NCBI RefSeq assembly: GCF_006715285.1
Contig: NZ_VFMX01000001.1
Location: 2,914,001-2,978,000 of the forward strand
Length of the DNA: 64,000 nt
Direction of reading: 5' to 3'
Source: Arthrobacter sp. SLBN-83
GTDB taxonomy: Bacteria; Actinomycetota; Actinomycetes; Actinomycetales; Micrococcaceae
Below are positions 34,500 to 40,504 of this stretch, in pieces. The position numbers and the translations under genes are program-made. Each line of letters opens with the position of its first letter. Within the stretch, counting starts at the first letter, position 1. The notes beneath the pieces are model-generated. The model was not told where the DNA came from. It was given only the letters and a program-made list of their open reading frames with translations, and did not search any database.

Positions 34500-34572
34500 G
34501 AAACCAAAACGGCTTTGGAGACACTACTCCGAAGCCATGACCCATGCTACGGGACATTAGGCACTGATACAA
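34500..34572 (-). promoter_or_regulatory. candidate late promoter followed by leader hairpin
   Basis: Minus strand: TTGTAT (34567-34572), 17-bp spacer, TAGCAT (34544-34549). Starting about 7 bases downstream, a 10-position stem (34511-34520 with 34527-34536, one mismatch on this strand) leads into GTTTTGGTTT. The element lies in the 234-bp gap between the small-gene operon and the packaging/structural genes. The hairpin could terminate upstream transcription or attenuate this promoter. No gene is seen in 34,355-34,588. Confidence 0.5.
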
Positions 34573-34588
34573 GGCGACACGCGCACTC

Positions 34589-35173
34589 TCAGACGGCAAT
34601 GAGGGTACGAGAAAGCCACTGGACCTCGTCGCCGTGCCACTCCGCACCGCACGCAGAACAAGCAGCGTCCCACTTGGATGGATGCACCATGTCCTCGTTC
34701 TCGTCCCAGCAGTTCAGGGTGAGCGCGGGCGTGCGCCTCTCCCCGTGGTACTTGACCCCGCAGGCCGGGCATGGGCTGTGCAGCTTGCGGCGCGGCTTTG
34801 TTGGATTGAGGAGGCCGAGGATCTCATCTATCCAGCTTGTGGCGAGGTCGTAGAGGTAGAGGTCCCAGTCCTCGGGGAGTTCTGTGAATGGTGGGCTGAT
34901 GAGGTCCCAGAGGAGGTTCTCTAGCTTCCCGACGTAGACGAACCCGCGGAGGTGTAGCCATTCCTTCCGGGCCCTGGTTTCGATCTTGCAGAAGAGGTCG
35001 ATGGCGGTTGCATCGATGGGGATTGGCTTCCCGCTATCGCTGCTCCCCGCCTTCCCACCATCATTCCCTGGCTTGGCCGCATCCCGCAGTCTGGTCAGCA
35101 GGGGCGGGTGGAGTTCCCCGCCGGTGCGGTGGGTGGAGATGAGTTGGTGGACGTGGACAGCGAATCGGCCCAA
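34589..35173 (-). CDS. phage protein with two zinc-ribbon-like CxxC pairs
   Basis: 194 aa. A helical N-terminal two-thirds (HVHQLISTHRTGGELHPPLL, AIDLFCKIETRARKEWLHL, KLENLLWDLISPPFTELPED) and a C-terminal Cys module: CPACGVKYHGE, an unpaired NCWDEN, and CSACGAEWHGDE. The layout matches uncharacterised actinophage proteins near DUF3263 genes. Zinc binding is inferred from the four CxxC cysteines. May be a small DNA-binding or adaptor protein. Function unknown. Confidence 0.7.
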   Translation of the reverse strand: MGRFAVHVHQLISTHRTGGELHPPLLTRLRDAAKPGNDGGKAGSSDSGKPIPIDATAIDLFCKIETRARKEWLHLRGFVYVGKLENLLWDLISPPFTELPEDWDLYLYDLATSWIDEILGLLNPTKPRRKLHSPCPACGVKYHGERRTPALTLNCWDENEDMVHPSKWDAACSACGAEWHGDEVQWLSRTLIAV

Positions 35174-35185
35174 AGTAGATTCCCC

Positions 35186-35419
35186 CTAGATGAGTCGGGT
35201 GTTGAGTCTGGTTCGTGGTTGGCGGCGCTGGGTGAGACGCTGGACCAGCGCGGGGCGGTATTGGTGGGCTGCAGGGGTTTGGATGAGGCGGTTCACTTCC
35301 TGCCAGTACCTGGTTGGGGTGAGGCCGAAGCATTGCCGGGCTTGGTCTTCGAGGGAGCCAGCGTATTTGAAGGTTTCGCCGGCGAGGTCGATCATGTTCT
35401 TCTGGATGTCTGTGAGCAC
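35186..35419 (-). CDS. DUF3263-like small DNA-binding-type protein
   Basis: 77 aa, GTG start. IDLAGETFKYAGSLEDQARQ, CFGLTPTRYWQEVNRLIQTP and ALVQRLTQRRQPRTR follow the DUF3263 pattern, in which a helix-turn-helix-like pair (GLTPTRYWQEVNRLI) is flanked by an aromatic KYAG helix and an Arg-rich tail. DUF3263 proteins are widespread in actinobacteria and their phages, and are thought to be sigma-like/HTH regulators. Regulatory role here is inference. Confidence 0.75.
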   Translation of the reverse strand: MLTDIQKNMIDLAGETFKYAGSLEDQARQCFGLTPTRYWQEVNRLIQTPAAHQYRPALVQRLTQRRQPRTRLNTRLI

Positions 35420-35428
35420 CAGTGGAGC

Positions 35429-35536
35429 TTATGGGGCGGGTGAGACATTTTCGGTTGTTTCTTCAACATCAGTCGTTTCCTGCTCGGCCTGCCTGGCGCG
35501 GATCTCCCGCTCAATATGCTCCTGCAAGCTACACAT
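35429..35536 (-). CDS. very small phage protein (35 aa)
   Basis: ATG at 35536, 35 aa: a charged helix (LQEHIEREIRARQAEQETTD) and a disordered acidic tail ending SPAP. It overlaps the upstream gene by 8 bp, ends 9 bp before the DUF3263 start and has GGAG-like sequence nearby. Coding nature is supported only by the tight packing. Confidence 0.45.
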   Translation of the reverse strand: MCSLQEHIEREIRARQAEQETTDVEETTENVSPAP

Positions 35537-35744
35537 CAGCGACCTCCTGTTCCCAGTAGACGATGATGTTGTCGTCGTCGTGGGTGACGTGCAGGGCGTC
35601 TGAGTAGCTGGTGTCTACGTGCGCTGCTTGGGCATCCCGCTTGGCCCAGAGGATGGCGTCCTCCACGTCGCCGTACGCTGCTGGCTGTGGGACTGCGTAC
35701 TCGTGGCGTTTGGTGACCCGTGTCCGGGGAGTTACTACGCTCAT
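35529..35744 (-). CDS. small phage protein (71 aa)
   Basis: Start chosen at the ATG 35744 (MSVVTPRTRVTKRHEYAVPQ), which overlaps the previous stop by 4 bp. The rest, YGDVEDAILWAKRDAQAAHV and DALHVTHDDDNIIVYWEQE, is an alpha/beta pattern common in small phage proteins. The track-length frame to 35825 has an implausible Arg-rich start. Function unknown. Confidence 0.65.
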   Translation of the reverse strand: MSVVTPRTRVTKRHEYAVPQPAAYGDVEDAILWAKRDAQAAHVDTSYSDALHVTHDDDNIIVYWEQEVADV

Positions 35745-35878
35745 GCTGTTGCTTTCTGGTCGTCGGTGCAGGTCGCGGTGGCGAGGGCTTTGAGTTTGCC
35801 GAAGTCGATGCGGCCGGCGCCCCATTGGAGTTCGAGTTCGAACGCGAGCTTCTGTAACGCTTCTTCCGCTTCACACAT
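35741..35878 (-). CDS. small phage protein (45 aa)
   Basis: ATG 35878 with GGGAGGG 7-8 bp upstream: MCEAEEALQKLAFELELQWG, then RIDFGKLKALATATCTDDQK. Helical, acidic to neutral. 20 bp after the preceding stop and overlapping the next gene by 4 bp. Function unknown. Confidence 0.6.
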   Translation of the reverse strand: MCEAEEALQKLAFELELQWGAGRIDFGKLKALATATCTDDQKATA

Positions 35879-35898
35879 CGTCGTGCCCTCCCCTTTGC

Positions 35899-36060
35899 TT
35901 AGTACTTGCCTTCTTGAAACCGGCGTCGCCTTATGGCCGCGGTGTGGTGCATCTGCCGGTACCACGCGCTCGTGGTTGCGATGCCGCCCCGGAACAGTTC
36001 GTACTCCCGGTTGAACGAGCGTCGGATAGCTTGCCGGTACGTCCGCTTTGTGAACCTCAC
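35899..36060 (-). CDS. small basic phage protein (53 aa)
   Basis: GTG 36060 overlaps the previous stop by 4 bp. Strongly basic: RFTKRTYRQAIRRSFNREYE and AAIRRRRFQEGKY. Likely nucleic-acid binding from composition, but no family recognised. Confidence 0.55.
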   Translation of the reverse strand: MRFTKRTYRQAIRRSFNREYELFRGGIATTSAWYRQMHHTAAIRRRRFQEGKY

Positions 36061-36494
36061 TTAGAGGCTTCGAAGACGTACGCGGGGATAGTTGCCGACT
36101 TCACGGGCAGGAACACGTACCAGACCTGGTCCTCGTCAACACCGTCCTCCCAGTCATACTTGCCGGGATATCCGTGATCGTCTCCGTTCGGCTCGATGAA
36201 CGCCTCACCATACTTGCCGCCGCCCTGCCAGTAGGAGAATCCGAACAGCTTCCCATCAGTCTTACGACGAATGACACGCATGAGCGTAGTGCCTTGGTAG
36301 AGGCCGCCATCAGTGTGGAAGTAGTCGTGATTGCCCCACTTCAGGAACTCGAAATTGTCAGTGAAAGCCTTGATCTCCGCTTCGGTGGACTCGCCGTATT
36401 CGATGTCACCCCAGGCGATGTCATGACCTATCGCGTTCTTGAATGCCACCTTGTTGTCGGTGTCGATGATCGTGAATTCAACCGTCTCGCTCAT
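36057..36494 (-). CDS. phage hypothetical protein (145 aa)
   Basis: ATG 36494 preceded by AAGGA: MSETVEFTIIDTDNKVAFKN, WGDIEYGESTEAEIKAFTDN, TTLMRVIRRKTDGKLFGFSY, and DEDQVWYVFLPVKSATIPAY. Acidic, with alternating strand/helix pattern and many aromatic residues, so a globular enzyme-like or anti-host protein. No motif identified. Upstream and downstream overlaps are 4 bp each. Confidence 0.7.
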   Translation of the reverse strand: MSETVEFTIIDTDNKVAFKNAIGHDIAWGDIEYGESTEAEIKAFTDNFEFLKWGNHDYFHTDGGLYQGTTLMRVIRRKTDGKLFGFSYWQGGGKYGEAFIEPNGDDHGYPGKYDWEDGVDEDQVWYVFLPVKSATIPAYVFEASK

Positions 36495-36640
36495 GACTGT
36501 TCCTTGTCTGTGGTGGGTTCCCATTCGCGGCCGCGGTATTTGGGTGCGGGCGGGAGCGGCTCGTTGTAGTCGAACTTGCGTCGGTGGATGGCTTGGACCA
36601 GGTCCCGCCCTTCCTGGTCCTCAAACTGAGCCGCAGTCAC
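36491..36640 (-). CDS. small phage protein (49 aa)
   Basis: Start taken at GTG 36640 (MTAAQFEDQEGRDLVQAIHR), overlapping the upstream stop by 4 bp. The longer frame to 36730 would lie inside the upstream gene. The C-terminus is RKFDYNEPLPPAPKYRGREW. Function unknown. Confidence 0.55.
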   Translation of the reverse strand: MTAAQFEDQEGRDLVQAIHRRKFDYNEPLPPAPKYRGREWEPTTDKEQS

Positions 36641-36972
36641 GACGGGTCTGCTTCGTGAATCACGGTCGCGGGGAGGATGGACATACCGTCCTTCGTGGAG
36701 CGAACAAACCCGCCGTCCGTGCACTGCCACGCCTTGTACTCGTAGAAGGCGTTCACCCGATGTGGAGCGAAGCGCTGGAATGCCCGGCCGTTTCGCAGGA
36801 CGACGGACCCAACCGGCAGCGCGTCGAGTTCTTCGGCGGTGGTGATGGTGCGGGGCTTCCGGTAACCAGCGGCAAGGATCGCGTCGGCTATATCGTGCGT
36901 AACCAAGCTGCTCGCGGCTGGCTTGTAGATCGCTTCCCGCGCAAGTGCGGCCAGTTCGTCGCGTGCGTTCAT
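36637..36972 (-). CDS. phage hypothetical protein (111 aa)
   Basis: ATG 36972 preceded by AAAGGA: ARDELAALAREAIYKPAASS, VTHDIADAILAAGYRKPRTI, then TTAEELDALPVGSVVLRNGR and a beta region (AFYEYKAWQCTDGGFVRSTK). The TxEELDALPxGSVV pattern recurs in many actinobacterial/actinophage small proteins of unknown role. Overlaps both neighbours by 4 bp. Confidence 0.72.
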   Translation of the reverse strand: MNARDELAALAREAIYKPAASSLVTHDIADAILAAGYRKPRTITTAEELDALPVGSVVLRNGRAFQRFAPHRVNAFYEYKAWQCTDGGFVRSTKDGMSILPATVIHEADPS

Positions 36973-37163
36973 GGTGTGTCCTTTGTGGTGATGGTCTTGT
37001 ACAGGTCCGGGTCCATCCGACGGAGCTTGGCGATGAGGTGGGTGTTGCATGCGGGTTGCCCGAACGTGAGGCCGGTGAGGCGGTGCTGTTCCGTGAGGCC
37101 CTGGTACTCGAGGGTTTCGGCTCGTTTCTGGGCGGCGAGAGCCTGGAGCTCGGCGGCCGTCAC
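36969..37163 (-). CDS. small phage protein (64 aa)
   Basis: GTG 37163: TAAELQALAAQKRAETLEYQ, GLTEQHRLTGLTFGQPACNT, LIAKLRRMDPDLYKTIT. Helical, 4-bp overlaps on both sides. Function unknown. Confidence 0.6.
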   Translation of the reverse strand: MTAAELQALAAQKRAETLEYQGLTEQHRLTGLTFGQPACNTHLIAKLRRMDPDLYKTITTKDTP

Positions 37164-37360
37164 GGTTTGCCGCCGTTGTGGATCAGCGGCTTACCCTGCC
37201 ACCGGTATCGTCCGTAGTGCCGCTCATACTGCCTCTGAGTCAGAGAATCGCAGGACCCATCACAGACCTGCATTCGCCCCGTCTTGATCCAGCAGTACTC
37301 GCAAGGCTCCGGCGGCTCAAGCCTGCCCATGCACTGGTCGCAGTAGCAGTAGTCGCTCAT
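37160..37360 (-). CDS. Cys-rich small protein (zinc-finger-like, 66 aa)
   Basis: ATG 37360 with GAGGA upstream. Seven cysteines in pairs: YCYCDQC, EPCEYC and VCDGSC, then a basic RQYERHYGRYRWQGKP tail. Arrangement suggests one or two zinc sites. Small treble-clef-like proteins of this sort are common in actinophage early regions. Function unknown. Confidence 0.65.
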   Translation of the reverse strand: MSDYCYCDQCMGRLEPPEPCEYCWIKTGRMQVCDGSCDSLTQRQYERHYGRYRWQGKPLIHNGGKP

Positions 37361-37545
37361 GCTGTCCTCGCCCATGTCACGGTTTCGCGTTTGTCCACCT
37401 GGACGAGCGCGGGCAGCTCGGCCCACTGCTGTTCGGTGTAGCCCCACCAGGCGGCGATCATCTTGTCTTCGGGGCTGATCCGTGGCCTGGGAGCGGGTGC
37501 GGGCCGGCGACGCTCCCAACGGAGGGCCCTGAACCAGCCCTTCAC
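37357..37545 (-). CDS. small phage protein (62 aa)
   Basis: GTG 37545 (MKGWFRALRWERRRPAPAPR) overlapping the upstream stop by 4 bp, then SPEDKMIAAWWGYTEQQWAE and LVQVDKRETVTWA. N-terminus basic, C-terminus Trp-rich and helical. Function unknown. Confidence 0.55.
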   Translation of the reverse strand: MKGWFRALRWERRRPAPAPRPRISPEDKMIAAWWGYTEQQWAELPALVQVDKRETVTWARTA

Positions 37546-37631
37546 TTTTGGGCCCCGGGCTTGACGGGGATGTACACGGCGATCCGGCCGGTCCACTCCA
37601 CACGGAACCCCGGGACTACCGGGGCGCTCAT
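37542..37631 (-). CDS. micro-ORF between overlapping genes (29 aa)
   Basis: ATG 37631 to TGA 37542: MSAPVVPGFRVEWTGRIAVY then IPVKPGAQK. It fills the gap between two genes with exact 4-bp overlaps at each end, which is the main support. Two beta strands can be imagined. No function known. Confidence 0.45.
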   Translation of the reverse strand: MSAPVVPGFRVEWTGRIAVYIPVKPGAQK

Positions 37632-37885
37632 GCCGCGGCCTCAGTGAGTTGTGCGTTCTCCGTGACGGTGACGTTGAGGACCGCTTCGACTGCCTTGATG
37701 AAGTCGGCCCGGTTCACGTCATGGGAAACGGACAGCTGGCCACGCCGGTAGGAGTTGAGCTGGACAAGCCCGTACTGCGGCTGCGGCTCCGCGATCTGGA
37801 TGACGGACGTGGCGCTGTAGTGGTCCCAGAGCCGCGCCTTCTTGACGCGTACCGGGGTGTTCTTGGTTTGAGTCTGAGCACTCAT
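37628..37885 (-). CDS. phage hypothetical protein (85 aa)
   Basis: ATG 37885 with GGAGGA 7 bp upstream, preferred to ATGs at 37900 and 37915. TKNTPVRVKKARLWDHYSAT, SVIQIAEPQPQYGLVQLNSY, GQLSVSHDVNRADFIKAVEA. Beta-rich with a C-terminal helix. First gene of the small-gene operon, behind a likely promoter at 37,950-37,980. Confidence 0.7.
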   Translation of the reverse strand: MSAQTQTKNTPVRVKKARLWDHYSATSVIQIAEPQPQYGLVQLNSYRRGQLSVSHDVNRADFIKAVEAVLNVTVTENAQLTEAAA

Positions 37886-37940
37886 CGGGTTTTCCTCCAT
37901 CGGATATTCGGCCATCCCTGGCCTCTCGTCTGCTGCAATA

Positions 37941-37986
37941 CCTAAGTCTACCGCTTGTCAGTACCTAAACCAAGCACTGATGGTAC
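37941..37986 (-). promoter_or_regulatory. promoter for the small-gene operon with shared upstream motif
   Basis: Minus strand: TTGGTT, 17-bp spacer, TAGACT, directly preceded by TCAGTGC (37974-37980). The same heptamer abuts the -35 of the main early promoter at 46,386. An inverted pair AGTACC/GGTACT and two TTAGGTA copies surround it. The 116-bp gap (37,886-38,001) holds no gene. Confidence 0.55.
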
Positions 37987-38001
37987 TCATTCCGGGCAAA
38001 A

Positions 38002-38373
38002 CTACGCGCCTTTCAGTTCCGCGACTACCCGGCCCGATACGAGATCCGCCGGCCGCCACACCCCAGCATCAGCACCAGCAGCCGTGAGCCCGTCCACCCA
38101 CTTCCGCTGATCCGGCGACACCCTACCGACGTCGGTCTTCAACTCCCGGAACAACACCCGGGCCCGCTTCGGGGACACGAGGACCAGGTCAGGGAACCCT
38201 GGAGCGGACCGCCGCGAATCGTGAGTGTGATACGCCAGCTCATACCCATGCAACGACGCCAACTCCATCACGATCCCCTGGAACTCCTTCTCGCTCATCC
38301 CCGGCCGCAAATGAAACCCATATGCGCGTTCTTCACGTCGTCCGGTAACGCGCTCAGTGCGCTTCTCAGGCAC
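38002..38373 (-). CDS. VRR-NUC domain nuclease
   Basis: 123 aa, GTG start 2 bp after the previous stop. Pattern of the VRR-NUC/PD-(D/E)XK nucleases: SEKEFQGIVMELASLHGYEL with a Glu, APGFPDLVLVSP with the catalytic Asp, LFRELKTDVGRVSPDQRKWV with the ExK pair and a following Gln. Such phage enzymes act as Holliday-junction or flap endonucleases. It lies downstream of HNH and replication genes, consistent with DNA processing. Confidence 0.87.
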   Translation of the reverse strand: MPEKRTERVTGRREERAYGFHLRPGMSEKEFQGIVMELASLHGYELAYHTHDSRRSAPGFPDLVLVSPKRARVLFRELKTDVGRVSPDQRKWVDGLTAAGADAGVWRPADLVSGRVVAELKGA

Positions 38374-38375
38374 TG

Positions 38376-38648
38376 TTAGTGCGTCCTGTGGGCATGGAGA
38401 CGTCCTCGGGTGTTTGAGGCGCTCCTGCGGGCTGCTGTGGCGTTTGAGCGCATAACCTCACGGTAGAGCCGCAGGTCTTCTGCGGTTTGCTCTACCCAGT
38501 CCCAGGCTTCCATCTGCTGGAGTTCGGCAGCTACCCTGTCATGTCCGCCGCTGGTTTGGACGCGGTCGCACCATGCTTCGAAGATATCTAGGGCTTCTTT
38601 GTGCCGGGCTTTGAGGGTGGTCTCGGTGTGCATGCCGGTGGTACTCAT
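38376..38648 (-). CDS. phage hypothetical protein (90 aa)
   Basis: ATG 38648, overlapping the HNH gene stop by 4 bp. Helical: TLKARHKEALDIFEAWCDRV, AAELQQMEAWDWVEQTAEDL, RLYREVMRSNATAARRS. Basic tail. Longer frame to 38783 overlaps the HNH gene and is unlikely. Function unknown. Confidence 0.6.
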   Translation of the reverse strand: MSTTGMHTETTLKARHKEALDIFEAWCDRVQTSGGHDRVAAELQQMEAWDWVEQTAEDLRLYREVMRSNATAARRSASNTRGRLHAHRTH

Positions 38649-39238
38649 GCTGCGGTCCTGTCTGCGTCGTTGTGGGTGAAGAGGCTGTTTCGCAGAGCCG
38701 CTACCGCTTTGGCGGCCTGGGCTTCGGTGTCGTGCCTGCCGCCCCAGTACATCTTCCGGTTGTGCATGACCGAGGCCGACCAACGTCCGGTTTGTTTGTC
38801 AAATGAAACGCCGAGGGTCTTGGATGACTTGTTGTTCCGATTGGTCCCTGCCCGGTTCTCACCGTTCTGCTTCTGGGTTGCTAGTCGCAGGTGTTCGGCG
38901 TTGCAGCACAGCGGGTTGTGGCAGGTGTGGTCAACCTTCATGCCCTCCGGGATCGGTCCGTGAGCCTTCTCGTAGGCCCACCGATGGACGGACATCGCTT
39001 CAGTGCTACGGACGGTGATCTTCCCGTATCCGTCGCCGTACTTCGCTCCGGTCCATATGAGGCAATCGCCTTGGCGCTTGGTTCGGGCAGCGAAGGATTC
39101 TTCGGGTGTCGAGTACCGGGGGTTGGTGGGGTGCTCTGGGTCGCCGTAGCGAGACCACTTCTGGTAGTGCATGGCGCACCAGCCGCGGGCTTTCGCCGGG
39201 CTTTGGCAAGTGGGTATGGCGCAGCTAAGCTTGGGCAT
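38645..39238 (-). CDS. HNH endonuclease with AP2-like C-terminal domain
   Basis: 197 aa from ATG 39238 with GAGGAG upstream. The N-terminus has a Cys motif (CAIPTCQSPAKARGWCAMHY). A central HNH fold follows: SVHRWAYEKAHGPIPEGMKV, DHTCHNPLCCNAEHLRLATQ. The C-terminal segment LGVSFDKQTGRWSASVMHN is an AP2/ERF-like DNA-binding repeat. This is the layout of free-standing phage homing endonucleases. It may be a selfish insertion in the operon or a packaging-related HNH. 71 bp of non-coding DNA with an 11-bp imperfect hairpin precedes it. Confidence 0.87.
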   Translation of the reverse strand: MPKLSCAIPTCQSPAKARGWCAMHYQKWSRYGDPEHPTNPRYSTPEESFAARTKRQGDCLIWTGAKYGDGYGKITVRSTEAMSVHRWAYEKAHGPIPEGMKVDHTCHNPLCCNAEHLRLATQKQNGENRAGTNRNNKSSKTLGVSFDKQTGRWSASVMHNRKMYWGGRHDTEAQAAKAVAALRNSLFTHNDADRTAA

Positions 39239-39309
39239 ATCATCGCTCCTCAGAAAGCGGTGGTCGCGCTCCCGGATTGTTGACGCAATCGCGGGAGTTT
39301 CTAATGCTC

Positions 39310-39732
39310 TCATTCTATCTCATTTCCTTGAATTTCCGGGGAATTCCAGTGTTTTCCGATATGGGATTCCGGTCTTTGTCCGGCTTTTACATCCGCCCAA
39401 CAGCAGCGGCAATGATGAGCTTCTTGCTCGGGGTGGTCGGCGCATGGTGTCCAGGTCCTTGGGGCTTGCCAGTCGTCCGGGGCTGTGGAGGACCAGTGGC
39501 GGCCGTCCTGCGGGTAGAAGTTCGGTGTCCGCTTCGCCCATCCCCCACCGGGGTCTTGCTGGGTGGCGTAGTGGGCGAGGGCCCGGACGCAATGCCCGAA
39601 GTCCTTCCCCGGGAATCCTTCCTCGTTGGCTTCCCGGAGGATCAGGCCGGGCTTGTTCGGGGTCCAGTCCGGGCGGGCCGCGACCATCATGGCCGTGAGG
39701 CGTTGCCCTTCCTGGTCCGTGAGCTTGTACAT
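39310..39732 (-). CDS. phage hypothetical protein (140 aa)
   Basis: ATG 39732 with GAAGGAG upstream. TDQEGQRLTAMMVAARPDWT, NKPGLILREANEEGFPGKDF, GHCVRALAHYATQQDPGGGW, and a His/Cys-rich end (CADHPEQEAHHCRCCWADVK) that may bind zinc. Typical of actinophage proteins downstream of replication genes. Function unknown. Confidence 0.7.
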   Translation of the reverse strand: MYKLTDQEGQRLTAMMVAARPDWTPNKPGLILREANEEGFPGKDFGHCVRALAHYATQQDPGGGWAKRTPNFYPQDGRHWSSTAPDDWQAPRTWTPCADHPEQEAHHCRCCWADVKAGQRPESHIGKHWNSPEIQGNEIE

Positions 39733-39853
39733 GGATCTCCTTCAAAGAAGAATCGTCGTGCGTCCCGGTCTCTCGCGTTAAGTGAGTGACGATCGACGCT
39801 TTTCTTCACCCCAGATTCTTTAAAAATCTGGAAAGGCACTTAGGTGAGATGAG

Positions 39854-39881
39854 TAGGTAATAGGTACTAGGTAATAGGGGG
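39854..39881 (-). repeat. tandem heptamer iterons; candidate replication origin
   Basis: Four head-to-tail 7-mers read on the plus strand: TAGGTAA, TAGGTAC, TAGGTAA, TAGGGGG, with a further TAGGTGA at 39841 and TTAGGTT at the right edge. They sit just past the stop of the replication-organizer gene, next to an AT-rich 7-bp-stem hairpin (39811-39831). The whole 149-bp gap (39,733-39,881) is non-coding. Iterons next to an initiator gene suggest an origin or its autoregulatory operator. Confidence 0.45.
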
Positions 39882-40307
39882 TTAGGTTTCGCCAACCACT
39901 CGCAACCCATGCTCTAACCCAGTGGGTTTTGGTTGGGTTCTTGGTCTGCCGCCCTTAGCGCCGTTTTCCCGGTTCTTCGCCGCCTGCAATTCGATCTCTT
40001 CCTTCGACCACTGGTGGTTCAGGTAGTCATGCAGGCGGTAGCGGCCATCCGGTTGTGCTTCGAGCATCGCCCCGCGTCCTGGCACAAGCTCGGTGGTGAG
40101 TTCCTTGAAGACCTTCGGGCCGCGTTCCTTGGCCTTAGCCGCGGACACGTACCCGTCCGTCCTCATCCGATTGCACCAACCCGTGAGCCGGAGCCAGTGG
40201 ACCTTGGCCGTGTCCGACATCGCTTCGATCTTCGGGTGGTCCATTGCGTCATCGTGGACGGCGATGAATGAACGCCCGTCTTTCTTCCTTGCCACTACTC
40301 GTCCCAT
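39882..40307 (-). CDS. phage replication organizer-like protein
   Basis: 141 aa from ATG 40307 (MGRVVARKKDGRSFIAVHDD), overlapping the upstream gene by 13 bp. A winged-helix N-terminal domain typical of phage replisome organizers (AMDHPKIEAMSDTAKVHWLR, YVSAAKAKERGPKVFKELTT, RYRLHDYLNHQWSKEEIELQ) is followed by AAKNRENGAKGGRPR. The KEEIE..NGxKGGRP tail is the usual linker to a C-terminal domain that is missing here, so it may be a short form. It would bind the adjacent iterons (inference). Confidence 0.72.
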   Translation of the reverse strand: MGRVVARKKDGRSFIAVHDDAMDHPKIEAMSDTAKVHWLRLTGWCNRMRTDGYVSAAKAKERGPKVFKELTTELVPGRGAMLEAQPDGRYRLHDYLNHQWSKEEIELQAAKNRENGAKGGRPRTQPKPTGLEHGLRVVGET

Positions 40308-40504
40308 CCTGTTTGTCTCGTCCAATGCCATCCGCCGTGATCGCATTCGTAGAACCGGCACACCTCCAGCAGCGCCCCGGGCCCCGCGATCTCCCTGCGT
40401 AGTCGTCTGGCTTCGTCCCGTGTGGGTGAGTAGGCCTTCCCGCATTCGCAGGTGAAGAAGTGGGGTTTTCGGTGCTGCACCCGGTACGCCTGCCGGGTAC
40501 TCAC
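40295..40504 (-). CDS. small Cys/His protein (69 aa)
   Basis: ATG-type start at 40504, 4-bp overlap with the upstream PP-loop gene. HRKPHFFTCECGKAYSPTRD, EARRLRREIAGPGALLEVCR, FYECDHGGWHWTRQTGWDE. Four cysteines (CxC..C..C) and the xGGWHWT end match a common small phage zinc protein. Probably metal-binding. Function unknown. Confidence 0.68.
   Translation of the reverse strand: MSTRQAYRVQHRKPHFFTCECGKAYSPTRDEARRLRREIAGPGALLEVCRFYECDHGGWHWTRQTGWDE

Noticed and set aside
39254..39296. Terminator between HNH gene and the 39310 gene
   Set aside because: An 11-bp stem with one bulge is present, but no T-run on the transcribed strand; left unassigned.
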